Source: Exophiala sp. HKRS030 (taxonomy: Eukaryota; Ascomycota; Eurotiomycetes; Chaetothyriales; Herpotrichiellaceae). From it: DNA of 64,000 nucleotides. The notes beneath the pieces were generated by a model. The model searched no databases, had not been told where the DNA came from, and saw nothing but the letters and a program-made list of their open reading frames with translations. Shown piece after piece: positions 30,300 to 41,447 of this stretch. The DNA is taken from contig JAHWDD010000008.1 in the NCBI GenBank assembly GCA_023897205.1, positions 992,001-1,056,000 on the forward strand. Direction: 5' to 3'. The translations under genes were made by a program, and so were the position numbers. Positions within the stretch are counted from its first letter, which is position 1; each line of letters begins with the position of its first letter.

Positions 30300-30530
30300 T
30301 TTTCACTCGTGCTTGAGGTGACGACGCGTTCGGCGCTCATGACATTCATCGAAAGCTTTGCTGACGTTTCGGAGGGTCAAGCTGGCAGCGTCCTCAAGGC
30401 TGCCCGTGCGAAACTGACCTTGATACCACGACCATTGGCAGGGAAGGATAGTGCAGTGATGACACTCTTCAGGTCGTTGACGTTTCGGCAACTAGGCGCC
30501 GAGATCTAGAGAGTCACGAGCCTCGTGAGA
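30300..30530 (-). pseudogene. Ecm33-like fragment
   Basis: The minus strand encodes EDAASLTLRNVSKAFDE, resembling the NLTFRNVS turn of Ecm33 L-domains. Its DNA (ACGACCATTGGCAG, GACACTCTTCAGGTCGTTGA, GCCTCGTGAGAGACATGATG) matches 14270-14400 and, reversed, 56290-56450. It is a short relic only. Confidence 0.45.
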
Positions 30531-30589
30531 GACATGATGGCACGAAAGACCATCTCCTCTCATCAAGGGATTAATCATGGTAAACAAAA

Positions 30590-31690
30590 GGCCAACGAGA
30601 TAAGAGACTTTGAACATACAACTTGAAACATGGTGTGATGGAAAAGCTACAGAAGTTTTCTCTCGATTCAGCCAGAAACGACACCAAGCTCCAGGCCTCA
30701 AGCTTATGGAACGACTTTGTTCTGGAAAGTCTTGATAGTTCATCGCCGACACAGCCTGCGGCGTCCAGACCTCATCGTCTGGATCTTGCATTCTTGCCCG
30801 CCAGATTGAGAACGTGGCTCCTTTTTGCTTTTTGTATTCGATGTCGACTTCAACCACTAACCGATCCTTGCATTTTTGCCGTCGCTGAAATCTTGATACG
30901 TTTTTGGATCTGCCAAATCTTCCAGACATAGAGTCATTCCTTCTAGTTGTTCGGCTCACCATTGTCGTGGCGGAATACCTAGATCGTGTCAGTCTCGTAA
31001 AAGTAGAGGATTCGAGTAAACGGAACTCGATTCGCCACGGTCGCCTCGACAGTCCAGACCTCATTATCTGGATTTTGCACTGGCCGCCAGACCGAGAACG
31101 TAGCTCTCTTGTTCTTTCTGTAGCTGATATCGAATCCAACCACCACTCGAATTTTGAGAAGAGATCCAAAAATATAGTCCTCTATAAGAGCCCGCAACGT
31201 GCAGTCCCACTGCGCATAGGCTACCTCAATGACGACCACGGGCAAAGGTGATCCGAGGTGCCTGTAAGAAGCGTCTGGATCGTGTGTCCCGTACCCGGAA
31301 TTCTTTGGTCTAATTGTTGCCTGGCCGACAGCCTCGATGTCCTTCGCGAAATCGCCAGCGGGCCCAGATTCGCATCTCGTGGACGCAGTTGCTTGGTGAT
31401 ACGCTCATTGAGGCTCCCCTGGAACAGTTCGTGCACGTTGTTCGACATCCGTGAGGCCAGACGCTCAGTCCAAGGAAAATAATCAAAAGTATACGGGATA
31501 AACACCCTTCTGATGGTAAATGACGTGATATCAAGTATGGATTCTATATCTCCATTCGTGAAGCTAGATTCGAAGTCGGCAAGCGTCTGCATGGCGTTGA
31601 CTACCGAGCGGCTCGTATGTGATGTGCCTGTGAAAAAGTTTGTGTTGTTCTCCAGACTATCATCAGGAACGCTGGCGTCCATAATTGAAC
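30590..31690 (-). pseudogene. Broken fungal gene with an internally duplicated domain
   Basis: Reading the minus strand, 31682-31310 encodes an N-terminal part (153-residue frame with SNNVHELFQGSLNERI). Then, in another frame, DPDASYRHLGSPLPVVVIEV and AYAQWDCTLRALIEDYIFGS, then IRVVVGFDISYRKNKRATFS with VWRP. About 370 bases further on the last motif recurs as LVVEVDIEYKKQKGATFSIW, with DPDDEVWTPQA against NPDNEVWTVEA. The PDAS..VVIEV.Y.Q..DYI.G...RVVVG.DI.Y pattern recalls a common, uncharacterised fungal protein family that I suspect, without proof, to be restriction-endonuclease-like. The frame change near 31300 and the second partial unit argue for a pseudogene that duplicated before decaying. 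Confidence 0.45.
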
Positions 31691-32146
31691 GGAGACAATG
31701 GCCGCTGATACTTCGAGAGGTAGCTTGTGAGGTATAGTGTGTCGATATGTGAGTCTTGAGCTGTCGAAGCCGGCCATTTTCAAGCTGGATGTTGAAGATG
31801 TAGACTTGGTTGGCTCTCTGAACACCCTGGGCAACCCTGACGTCCTGACAGTAGAGTGGTGGTTCATTTGAACGAAGATTGAGTAATAGTTCTTGTCGAG
31901 TCTGACATGTTCAAAGCACATCACCCTGCTCGGATTTGATATCTGTCGATCTTGTCCCCTCGAACCGAAACACCACTCGATGTTTATCACAGAGCTGTTC
32001 AATCCTCTTTCGCACACAAGTTTGGCTGAATCCATCAGTGATGGCGTCGTGCTTGCAGTGAGGCATTTGAAGGATCAGTTCCTGGGTGTCTGAGAAATGA
32101 TATATATATATAGATATCTTTAACGACATTGTCGTCAAGATACGTC

Positions 32147-32707
32147 TCATTCTTGTCGAATGAGACGTGGTGGTCCATGCTGTTCATGGTGGCCATCCGT
32201 GGAGTAAGGTAAGAAAATCTCAAGGAATGTGTAGAAAACCTCACTTGATGGAGGCAACTTGGTTGATTCGGTCGGTTCCGTCGAAGATTCCAAAGTGACT
32301 TGTGCATCTGCCGATTTCCTCTTCAAGTGACATCCAGGTGGTTCATTTCTGTGATCGCCGGTGGCCTTGAGGTGTGTCATTGGTCGTTCTGGGTCATTTG
32401 CGGACGAGTACTCCTCGGGTGAGATGCAAGGGTCACCACCATTACTTTGATCAGTATCTGAATCAGTAGCATTCTCGCTTTCATTTATGGGTCTTTCATT
32501 GATGGACCTGATGCTTTGGTACATATCCCAGGTCAAAGTCTTGTTCCCTTTAGGGGCCATCCGGTCGCCGTTGACATGGCTGTAGGACTCTGCGCCGTGA
32601 CTCGAGTCATCCAGAGACTTGACAGAGGCGGTCAAGTAGCTCGGAGGGATAATTGCTCGACATGGATCTTTGGGTGTGATAGGAGAAAAGGAGCTGGCCG
32701 TGATCAA
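32147..32707 (-). CDS. Hypothetical protein, Ser/Pro-rich
   Basis: A 186-residue open frame beginning MITASSFSPITPKDPCRAII and containing ESENATDSDTDQSNGGDPC. It is rich in Ser, Asp, Glu and Pro, probably disordered, with no recognisable domain. It lies upstream of, and on the same strand as, the broken gene at 30590-31690, and another open stretch (32035-31601) bridges the gap. It could therefore be the first exon of that gene, or an independent small frame. Confidence 0.25.
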   Translation of the reverse strand: MITASSFSPITPKDPCRAIIPPSYLTASVKSLDDSSHGAESYSHVNGDRMAPKGNKTLTWDMYQSIRSINERPINESENATDSDTDQSNGGDPCISPEEYSSANDPERPMTHLKATGDHRNEPPGCHLKRKSADAQVTLESSTEPTESTKLPPSSEVFYTFLEIFLPYSTDGHHEQHGPPRLIRQE

Positions 32708-32849
32708 GATAGGACCAGCAACAGCAGAAGAAACTCTGGACGAAGAGGAAAATGTTTGTTGGTTGTTGTGTACTTGATGGATTTATTTATAGGCAGTGTG
32801 GTGTCAACATGATTTGGTAGTCACTGTTCACTGCCTACGGATTCACACC

Positions 32850-32985
32850 TCAATGATGGAATTCAGTGCAAAGGAGGGTTTGTTGTGAAGAGAAAGATTG
32901 TTGAAGCCGTAAAGCGGTGTTAAGATCGCAAAGCGGAGTGTCGGGCAGGTTTACAATAGGACTAGATATGACAGCAGGCAGCACT
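32850..32985 (+). mobile_element. TIR-A element, left arm, strongly decayed
   Basis: AATGATGGAATTCAGTGCAA, then AGGAGGG, and at the inner side AATAGGACTAGATATGACAG and CAGGCAGCACT. The central GAGGCCGCAGCGCAG is reduced to GAAGCCGTAAAGCGG. Confidence 0.5.
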
Positions 32986-33278
32986 TTTCCCCCTTCACTG
33001 CTGCCTAAATGTGATCGCCGGCTACCAAGCGGAGTTGCCTGTCGTGTGGACAACAAACAAATAAGGCATCTCACCATCCCACATCTCCTTCTTCTTCTTC
33101 TTCACACTCTCAATCATTACCTACTTTTTATTCGTTCCACTGCTCAAGAAATCCGTCGACACTCCAAGTCTTGGTCATATTGACAGAGATTAAATATACA
33201 ACATCAGAATCCGATTTTCCAAATTATCCTCCTCCACAAATTCCTCGCTTAATGAAATACGCAATTGACTTGAAAAGA

Positions 33279-33690
33279 TGTCGGACCAGCTCAACACCCT
33301 TAACAAGGAGATGATAGAAATCAAGATGTCATTCGAGTCGACACACCTCCATGTTTCAACATTCAGTTGATGGTTTCGAACAAAAACTTGATTGGAAAGC
33401 TCGTCGTTACAGTGAGTATCTTCATACCAAACTACACATCACCTTCTGACGATTCACCTTAGATCACTGCGATGTTCCGAGGGCTCATCCCTCAAGGCCA
33501 TCGGCAGCAGCAGATTTCCTTTGGAGCTTGTCGAGTATGGACGCAATCGAAGTTAATGATGGTGTGTATGAAAACCAGGGCTGGAAGACGAAGGTGTTTT
33601 GTTTGTTCCGAAGGGCCCATGAACAACAATAATTCGTCAATGGCTACGGCTATGAACAAAAGGCATACAAAAAGTTGATATCTTTTCACT
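33279..33690 (+). pseudogene. Short intron-containing gene fragment of unknown family
   Basis: ATG at 33279 opens MSDQLNTLNKEMIEIKMSFE. One frame change later comes HSVDGFEQKLDWKARRY, then an apparent intron (GTGAGT near 33411 to CTTAG near 33464), then HCDVPRAHPSRPSAAADF and NDGVYENQGWKTKVF. The 3' 130 bases (ATGATGGTGTGTATGAAAAC, GTCAATGGCTACGGCTATGA) recur at 57750-57870. Both copies stop where a TIR-A left arm begins. The family is unknown. Confidence 0.35.
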
Positions 33691-33695
33691 TCTTG

Positions 33696-34412
33696 TCACG
33701 ACCATGCGTTTGAAATGATGGGGATTCAGTACGAAGGAGAGGTGTGTTGTGTTGTGTCGTAAGAAGGAATGTGTTGTTGAGGCCGCAGCGCAGGCTTGTG
33801 TGAGTTACTTTTTTGACAATACAATGGCTTAGTCATTTCAGGTCATCCCAGGCGTTTACCCTCCAGAGTTCTCCTCCTCAGAGCCGCAAGTTTTAAAGAG
33901 TAATTAATTCTGCTGGCCATTCAACACAAACTTTTGGCAGTTGAAAGTCGTACCAGAATAATCCTTGGCAATAATAATTTATTGATGACTCATCCACCAC
34001 CTTTCATTTTTGATTGGTCAATCACGTCATTCATCCTAATTATCTTGCATTTTCTCGTCATTCATCCAAACTATCTAGAGTTTTCGGGTCATTCATCCAA
34101 ACTATCTAGAGTTGTTGCGCACAGAGCCCAAACTATCTAGAGTTGATTATTTGCCAACTCCAAAATAGCTAGGACTCGCAATTATTATTTCGCAACACAC
34201 TCAAGATGAATTGGACTTGCCATCACAACACCCAAAATCCCACCACCACAACACCCAAAATATCTTTTGTCAAATGTTGGAATCTTAATCATGTGAATTA
34301 TTCGTTAGTGCTGTCCATTCGAGAAACTAACCTCGGCCTGCGCCCACACAAACTCACACAAGACTATGCTGCAGCCTCAACAATTCTACCTGATGGATGG
34401 ATTTCAAACACA
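33696..34412 (+). mobile_element. TIR-A element, near-complete copy (about 717 bases)
   Basis: The left end ATGCGTTTGAAATGATGGGG (33704) is matched in reverse at the right end (GGATTTCAAACACATTCATC, about 34400). Inside are GAGGCCGCAGCGCAG (left, 33780) and its decayed partner TATGCTGCAGCCTCAAC (right, 34366). Between them lies the interior with CCAGGCGTTTACCC, AATAATCCTTGGCAATAAT, TTGATTGGTCAAT and repeated CCAAACTATCTAGAGTT. There is no coding capacity. I see no obvious target-site duplication. The structure fits a non-autonomous terminal-inverted-repeat DNA element (MITE-like). Confidence 0.7.
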
Positions 34413-34639
34413 TTCATCACTTCAGAGGATGATTGCGTGCCGTGTCCTGCCATGGCTCGCCTCTGCACCCATTACAACCAGGGTCAAGTCATGCTTCGAC
34501 CGTTGCGAGTATTCTTGTCGATACAGTTCCTATTTTTCTGGCTTCCAAGTCATCTTTTCAGTAAATCTTTCTTGCGTGGTCCTCCCCATGTCGTACTGTC
34601 GTGCGATCGTCGACTTGATGATGAAGACTGCGAGCCTTA

Positions 34640-37175
34640 CTCTTCGTTGTTAGTTTCAGAAGTCTTGACATTCATGTCAGTGAGATGTAGGTTGTTGTTG
34701 TTGTTGACGTCCATCGCCGACACAGTCTGCGGCTCCATGCCGTTGAGGTTAAGAGACATGGCCATGCATGTTCCATGTCATGTGTCCGAAGTTCCCCGGT
34801 CACCTTCCTGGTCAGGTCTGAATGTGACCCTGAACCAGATCCGGAACCTGTGCCAGAACCATCATGCGACCTGGCATGTAGAGCTCTTCCTGCCGCCATC
34901 TTCATCGCCGCCATCTTCATCGCCGCCATCCATACCATCATGCAAACCACCGCCGAAAACATCTTGATGTGTCCTCCTCTTCGGTCGTCGCCAAGGTGGT
35001 AGTATTGGAGTTTCGCTTCCAACCCACCTCATCATCGCCACTGGTTGATTCCTCATCCTGTTTTTGGGTCCACCGAAGACCACCTTCACCTTGGGTAGGC
35101 CTCTGCGTACTTCCAAGGAAGCCATTGTATTCTTCGTTGTGTCGTCCGTCAACCTCCAGACTGGTAGACCGTCAGGCGGCAGGTTGTTCACCACGATTCG
35201 GTGATATCAACAACAACCATATCTCAACGAGAGAAGTTTCCTCCTCAACCAGGCTAGGCAGTCCTCGTCTTGAAGGTGGACTCGGAGGACTCGGAGGACT
35301 CGGCGGGCCACGGCCTACAAGTCGCCAACCATGCGGTGTTTTCGGGGAGGTCGTCAACATTCACGCCAGTGAGGTGTAAGTTATTGTTGATGATGACCAT
35401 CGCCGACACAGCTCGATGCCATCGAGATTGAGGTATGGGTTAATGTTGTTGATAATGTCCAAGGGGTTGGCCTCTGGGTGTGTGCCTTGTCGATCAAACA
35501 AGTGTTGACGCCCTTGATGACACCAGCAGAGTGTGAGCCTGGTTGAAGAGGTCACAGATGGTGGTGTTGGTGGTGTTGGTGGTCGGGACGTTGGATCCAC
35601 CAGCACTGGCATCGAGACTACACTCTCTTGAGGCCATGTCTTTACCGGGCCCTTTGACAGGTGAGTACATTTCGGTTCCCAATATTCTAGCCAGTCATCT
35701 GACTATTTCGCGATCGGCAATGCTAGGAAAGATAGGTTGGACAATTCCGGGCCGTCAATGAAAGCCAAGGTGCCACCTGTCTCGGTCAAGTTGGGAGCAG
35801 AGAAGGCCTTGGAAACAGTCGGAGTAGAAGCCAATGAAACCACCACGCGCAGTGCGGTTGACATTCTTCAGGTCGTCAACATTCATGTCAGTGAGACAGG
35901 GGTTGTTGTTATTGATGTCCATCGCCGACACAGTCTGCAGCTCGACGCCGTTGAGGCTTTTTCCACCTCGCCATGTTCCAAGTTATGTAGCTCGCCGCCT
36001 TTGACACATCCAAGGTATCTTGCGTTTTCCTTGGTGAGTACTCTATGCCTCTTGAGACGAAGCTGATGCCATCATGATGCCCTTGTGATGTGAAGAACAG
36101 GTCGTCTGCCGCAAAACCTCCCATTCTCCCCGAAGTCGGGCAATCTTGCTCGCATGGCCCTTGATTTGGGCGTTGTCCGGTGCGTTGTGTACTCTTTGAT
36201 TGCAAAAGGTACTGTTGATCTATCGATCGACTCAGAAACTTTTGATACAAATCACCTGGTTTAAAAACAATTCATCATCCTCATCCACAGCTTGCTCACT
36301 CCTGCACTTGTTCGACAGGAAGCGCCTTAAACTCGAATCCGGAGCTTTTCAATTGTCCTGTGGTTGACAAGGCTGCGAAGAACAGCAATCTGGTGCATCA
36401 AGTCGTACGGTATTGACGCCGAGCCATCCCTCAAAGCCGCTGATGAAATTCGGGTTGCTGCTGGGATATTGAGCAACACGGCTTTCCCCAGTCCACTGGA
36501 GGCGGTTGCATTTGCCCATCCCAACCAACAAGATCACACTTGTCATTTGGTGGCTGTCTGACGTTCCTCAATAACCTTCCTAGGTCAGATCTCATTCACC
36601 TTTTCGGGGGTATTAATAACAGCCATGTCTCAGCCAGAGTATTTTTCTCTCGGTCAAGCCAGGCTATCCTCATCTTGAAGGTGGACTCGGAGGACTCGGA
36701 GGACTCGGAGGACTCGGCGGGCCACAACCTGCAAGTGACTGACCGTGTGGTGCTTTCAGGAGGTCGTCAACTTCATGTCAGCGAGGTATGGGTTGTTGTT
36801 GATGATGTTCATCGTTGACACAGCCCGTAGCTTGATTCTGTTGACATTAAGACATGGGTTGGTCTCTGGGAGTGCCTTGTTGGTCAAACAAGTGTTGACG
36901 CCCTTGATGACAACCAGCAGAGTGGGAGCCTGGTCGAAGAGGTCACAGATGGTGATGGTGTTGGTGGTGGAGGTGGTCTGGACGTCATCTGGTACATTGG
37001 ATCCCATCACGGACATCAGTGAGGGATGGCATGCTGACACTGCAAAATGGTTAGGTGACTGGCTAGTCGTGACAGGGATCGAAAAAGGTCCTCACCTGCC
37101 AAAGGCACCGGCAAAGTTCAAGAGCACCAACAATGGTCTTGAGCTTGGGGAAACCAGTGATGATTTGCCTTGAAA
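34640..37175 (-). pseudogene. Cluster of three or four Ecm33-like fragments
   Basis: Minus-strand DNA repeats the words GTCAGTGAGATGTAGGTTGT or GTCAGCGAGGTATGGGTTGT followed by a GATGTTCATCG(C/T)(C/T)GACACAG stretch at about 34677, 35368, 35886 and 36778. Translated, these give MNIINNNPYL, DMNVDDLKNV and similar, the N-x-L turns of Ecm33 receptor L-domains. An adjoining segment encodes NTTICDLFNQAHTLLV or TITICDLFDQAPTLLVVIKG (35560 and 36930). All units have stops and frame shifts. The fragments follow one another in the same orientation, suggesting serial duplication of one decayed gene. Confidence 0.5.
35265..35345. repeat. GGACTCGGA trinucleotide-like repeat
   Basis: GGACTCGGAGGACTCGGAGG-type runs at 35278-35305, at 36684-36715 and in reverse near 56080-56115. 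They are a 9-base expansion inside the Ecm33-like fragments. Confidence 0.7.
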
Positions 37176-37267
37176 GGGTCATTGTTGTTGGCGATCAAGG
37201 AAACCTCCTTTACCGATCTAGGTCAATGCTGGGAAAGAGAGGTTTGGACTATGCATGTTGAAAGACG

Positions 37268-37440
37268 ACCAAAGAATTCAGTACGAAAGGAGGGTGTGTT
37301 GTAGGAAGGAGAGTGTGTTGAGGATGCAGCGCAGTTGTCGTGTGTGGGCGCAGGTCGACGAAGTTCCCGAATAGAATTAGCGTAACAAGTAGGCAGCACC
37401 AGTTCACATGATTGAGATTCCGACAAAAGGCATTTTGGGT
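37268..37440 (+). mobile_element. TIR-A element, left arm
   Basis: AATTCAGTACGAAAGGAGGG, then GAGGATGCAGCGCAG, GTGTGTGGGCGCAGGTCGA, AATAGAATTAGCGTAACAAG and TAGGCAGCACCAGTTCACAT. It is followed by interior sequence read from the other side (GGCATTTTGGGTGTTGTGG). Confidence 0.65.
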
Positions 37441-37462
37441 GTTGTGGTTGCCAGTCCGAATT

Positions 37463-37512
37463 TTCTTGGAGTTGTGTTAGACGGCCCAGGGGCCTCATCC
37501 GCGGAGTACTCC
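37463..37512 (+). repeat. Dispersed repeat G, copy 1 (CGCGGAGTACTCCGCC end)
   Basis: GTTGTGTTAGACGGCCCAGG, then GGCCTCATCCGCGGAGTACT, then CCGCC. Reverse-complement copies are at 47699-47748 and 59057-59106. The GGAGTACTCC core is palindromic. Confidence 0.65.
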
Positions 37513-37514
37513 GC

Positions 37515-38960
37515 CGACCGGTCTTTACAAGTTGACACCTAGTAATAGGCTCACACCACTCCTTTGATAGGCCCCCTTTAGTCGCTCATTTTTCGCTCCC
37601 TAGGCCTATTTTACAGGCGCTTGTTCGAGGCTTCTCACCACGCCTGTTATGCGACTCCCCGTAGTCTCATAAAAGAATCCAGGTCATTTCAGGTCATCCA
37701 GAGACCATCCCTCATAGTCAGAATGCTCCTCCTGGCAACCAACGTCTGGGAGATGAGATTGCTTGGGTCAAGTTGTAGCGTTTGCCCGTGTGTGTAAGCC
37801 GAGTAGCGAGGCATGGGTATACCGAGTAGTTCAGATCGACAAGCTCGAAGATGAAAGTGTCATTTTTGGTATCCTGTCGACATGAAGGACGGGCGATGAC
37901 ATTTTGACTCAAGGCTATGATGATTGCTGCTTGCTACACCTGTCAAGGAAGAACACCAACCTCTCGAATGAATGGCGGGATCCATGAGTACCAGCGCCGC
38001 GCGCGCGTAGCTGATTGCATCTGCAATGCAATGGGATGAGTATCTGGCTCGGTCCATTCGAGCAATGTCTTTCGCGGTCGCGCACCATCCTCGTCTTCGT
38101 GTCGTTTTTTTTCTGGTCTCGTGGCGAAAGAGGTCGTGCTCATCATCATCATCCTCATCATCATTCGTGGGCATTGCCTTGTCCTTCCTTGACTTGGGCT
38201 TGTGTCGTTGTTGCCCCCCTCTCCTACCCGGCAGGACCACGTTCCCGCTGAAAGACGAGGTCAGGCTGCGGCTACTTGCTGAGAGAAACGTCGCCCTGGC
38301 TGGCGGCCCGGCCGTTTGTGGGCCAGAAATTGTGCTGGTTCGCTGATACGGCGGAATCCGAGTACTGCATCGATTTCGTGCCGGAAACGAACCGATCTGT
38401 ATTTGAGATGATCCGGACCGGAGACTCTGGGCATGGGTTCAAGATGTCGCCCGTCGCGGGATCATAGGTTCTTGACCTGCTCAAGAACGGTCGACAGAAG
38501 TTGCCACGGTGCCAGTTTCGCCACGGTGCCCACACGCGGAAGACAGAATCCAGGACTGGGGGTGATGCGGCATCGTGGAGAATTGGCACCGACTACAATG
38601 GAAACGGAACCAATTACGGTTTGCAAGAGATGTTGCCCGAGATCGGCAGTCGTTTGATGGAAACTCGAGCTCGAGAGATCCAGATGATGTATAGCATGCG
38701 CTGTCCTCCAGTAATTCTCCGTGCCGTCGGGCCTCCCGGAGGACAAGCATGCATCTCGACCACTCAGATGCTTTGACACTATGGGACGGACGAGGCGGGT
38801 TTGGTGCCTTTGCTGGTGTCATGTGGCCTGTACGTGCTGCCATTGTTAGGCACCAAACAGATCCCAGTCTCATGCCCATCGCTTTGGAGAACAAGACCCA
38901 AAAAGAACTCACAATGTGGAGACACTATTCATGTCATTCAATCAATCCTAACCTTGTCAT
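37515..38960. other. Region downstream of the regulator gene, no gene assigned
   Basis: TIR-A interior words (GGTCATTTCAGGTCATCC, 37681) occur at the left. A stretch at 38080-38210 encodes CT/TCA-rich low complexity. A 105-residue minus-strand frame at 38589-38272 ([37 protein letters not shown]) looks protein-like, but I cannot name it. It might be a degraded gene lying between the regulator's 3' end and the repeats. Confidence 0.3.
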
Positions 38961-38968
38961 CGTAGCCT

Positions 38969-41447
38969 TCACCCTAGCATGACTGTAGCCCGTCAGCGCC
39001 GTCATCACGAGGGACAGGAGGGTGAATGAAAAGCTGATCCGGCGAGGTTCCAGAAACTCACCATCCCACTCCCACTCCTTCAAAACACCTAACCAATGCA
39101 AATTTCCTCGAACTGTGTAAGCCAGATTGCCCGCGCGAGTGATGTTGTCCACTCCTTTCTTGAATGCCAACGAATCTGGGAAATCGGATACGGGCGAGGC
39201 GATCTTGCTCGTCGAACCACATCGACAACGACGGCCGGCTTCCTCGCCTTCATCCCAAGACGCAGCTGAACCGCCCGCCGCCGTCGAGGCATCTGTTGTA
39301 GGATCGATTCCGGAGGAGCCGAGCCGGTAAGCGCCACAGCTCGGGCAGACCCCGAATTGCGCTTCAAAAGCGTCCCTCCTCCGCCAGACCTCCTGGCAGA
39401 CTCTCTTACACTTGTCCAATGTAGCGAGGGGCATTCGCTTGTACATGTGATCCCATCGCTGACAGATCCAATCGCGGTCTTCCTCGTCGAAAGCCTCACC
39501 CCCAATCGCCATGAATGGGAAAGGGTGTACGATCATCGTTGGAGAGGTCGCCGGGACGGTCGCGAGGTAGATGGAGACTTTCTCTGCAATTTCCCAAAAC
39601 GAATTCACCCACGGAAGTTCCGGTATGGCCTGCCTGAGAAGCAGCAGGGCTGTCCAGCGATAGGCTTCGGCCGTCTGGATGGCATCGGCGACATGCGGAG
39701 TGAGACCTCCTGCCCGCCGCGGATCAAACGATGGGCTCCAACCTTCGATGGCCATCCGCAGTTCCGCGGCCCGGGAGATTATGGACGGTGAGTTATGCTT
39801 CTCGGACCTTCGTCGAACGGCTCGGATGATATCGGTCAGACGCCCGATCAGCGGGAACAGCGTGATGGCACAACCCAGCAGGGGGTCAAGCTGATGTTCT
39901 AACGGCAAAGAATCAAGCTCAATGTAGGCGGTCATGAAGTCTACCTCAACTGGTCCACCACCATGTGAGATCGTCAAGCGTGTCATGACATCCTTGTACA
40001 TCCAAGTGCGCACCAAAAAGTTTAGGCGGTCCAGATCGTCACCCGTAAGGTTCGTCGCCTTGTGCTTGTGAAAAGCATCTCTCACAAGCTGTCCGGCAAT
40101 TCTGACATGCTCGATACCCAAAGAATTGGATTCGAAGTCCCATCCTTCTGCGAAGGCAAGAGCCAATCTGGCAGCCAGAGACTGCTCAAGAGATAGGCCA
40201 GCCTTGCCTTCGCTTTCAGCAAAACCCTGCAAGCTTGCCTGGGAATGACTCCAGCCAGTCGCGCGTAATTGGGGTTGCGAATTGCTCAAGAACAAATATG
40301 TCATGGCCGCAAGGGCATGGTACAGCGTTGGACAATTGTCAGCCAATGGCCACACGTGAACTCGCCATGGATGGGTGGTATGATCGTCCTTGATGGAAAG
40401 AACAGCGCAGAGCTGATCATCGAAAAGATGCTTGACCTTATCCGGAGTATCCGACAGAGAGACGGGCTGCTTGCTCAGCACACTGCGGGCGTCGGGCTTT
40501 TCAGGTTGTGGATTCTGCTGACCCGGGGCGGACTCAGCTGCGCTGTGCAAGAAATCAGGTGGCCCCGGGATCCTCACACCGTCATGCGGAATATCCACCA
40601 AGTCCTTCGGCCTGTAGCCTGTAGAGAAGATTGAGTCGACGAAGCTGGGCGATTTTGAAATGTCCATATCGCTATCTGCCGTCGTAGTTGAGGGGAGCGC
40701 ATGGTGGGCGACGTGTTCCGATAACTGTCCAGACGGCGTGTTGGCGAGGGAACCCAAGTTGGTAGGCACATGAAATTCGACGTTTTCGTCACCCACGAAG
40801 AAGTCGATATCAAAATCGACGTTCGTAAAGTCGAACAATTGGCCATGCTGCAACAAAGGCCAGAGCGCCTCTCGCAATATCGGCGGTGTGCTATTGATCC
40901 CAGTTGTTTCCACCCTCAAGCTCCTGTCGGGTTGCATGGGCAAAGTTGTCGTCGGGTCACTGGGCGTAGCATCTTTGTAGAAGGGCCGAGATACACCTTC
41001 CGCAGACAAGGCCTCGGGGCCTTGAGATCGCCTCTCTGAGAGCCAGTCAGCGCCACGGCGCACATGTTCAGATGGGTACACCGGCGTGGCTCGAGGAGTG
41101 TGTACATACTATCAGACCGCCTCTCTTCCTTGGGCTGATCGCCCACCAACTTCCACTTCAGTTCCCTGGAATACCCACCACATTCGACACCTCGATCTCT
41201 GCATCGCAAACAGGACGGTTTCGATTCTGGAAGCCGTCAGTAGGTCCACCGATACACTTGTACCTGCGTCGCGGAAAAAAATCCTGGGTGAGAGACGAGA
41301 GGCCCTATCGATCTGACAAGAAAGTAGTCTCGAAATATAGAGCAGTGGCCGCAGAAAGGACGATTTCGTCCTCCCCCGCGGCTGAGACTTACCATCACAT
41401 TTCATGCGCCGGGCCCTGCATGTGTTGCAGCCTGACATCGCATGCAT
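38969..41447 (-). CDS. Zn2Cys6 transcription factor with Fungal_trans_2-type region
   Basis: Predicted as complement(join(38969..38982,39062..41035,41110..41226,41393..41447)), 719 residues. Exon 1 and exon 2 together form the binuclear zinc cluster: GCNTCRARRMKCDE, then SKPSCLRCRDRGVECGGYSR, with all six cysteines at family spacing. The introns are 166, 74 and 79 bases; introns 2 and 3 carry a CTGAC branch site, and phases agree throughout. The long central part (HPWRVHVWPLADNCPTLYHA and the rest) matches the Fungal_trans_2 type of regulator. Splicing the last intron gives the C-terminus EWEWDVMLG, an ending I associate with this family; without it the protein would run 31 residues past D and stop at 38934. 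It should be a nuclear DNA-binding activator or repressor. It is divergent from the Rieske oxygenase gene 1.6 kb away, so that gene is a likely target. Confidence 0.85.
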
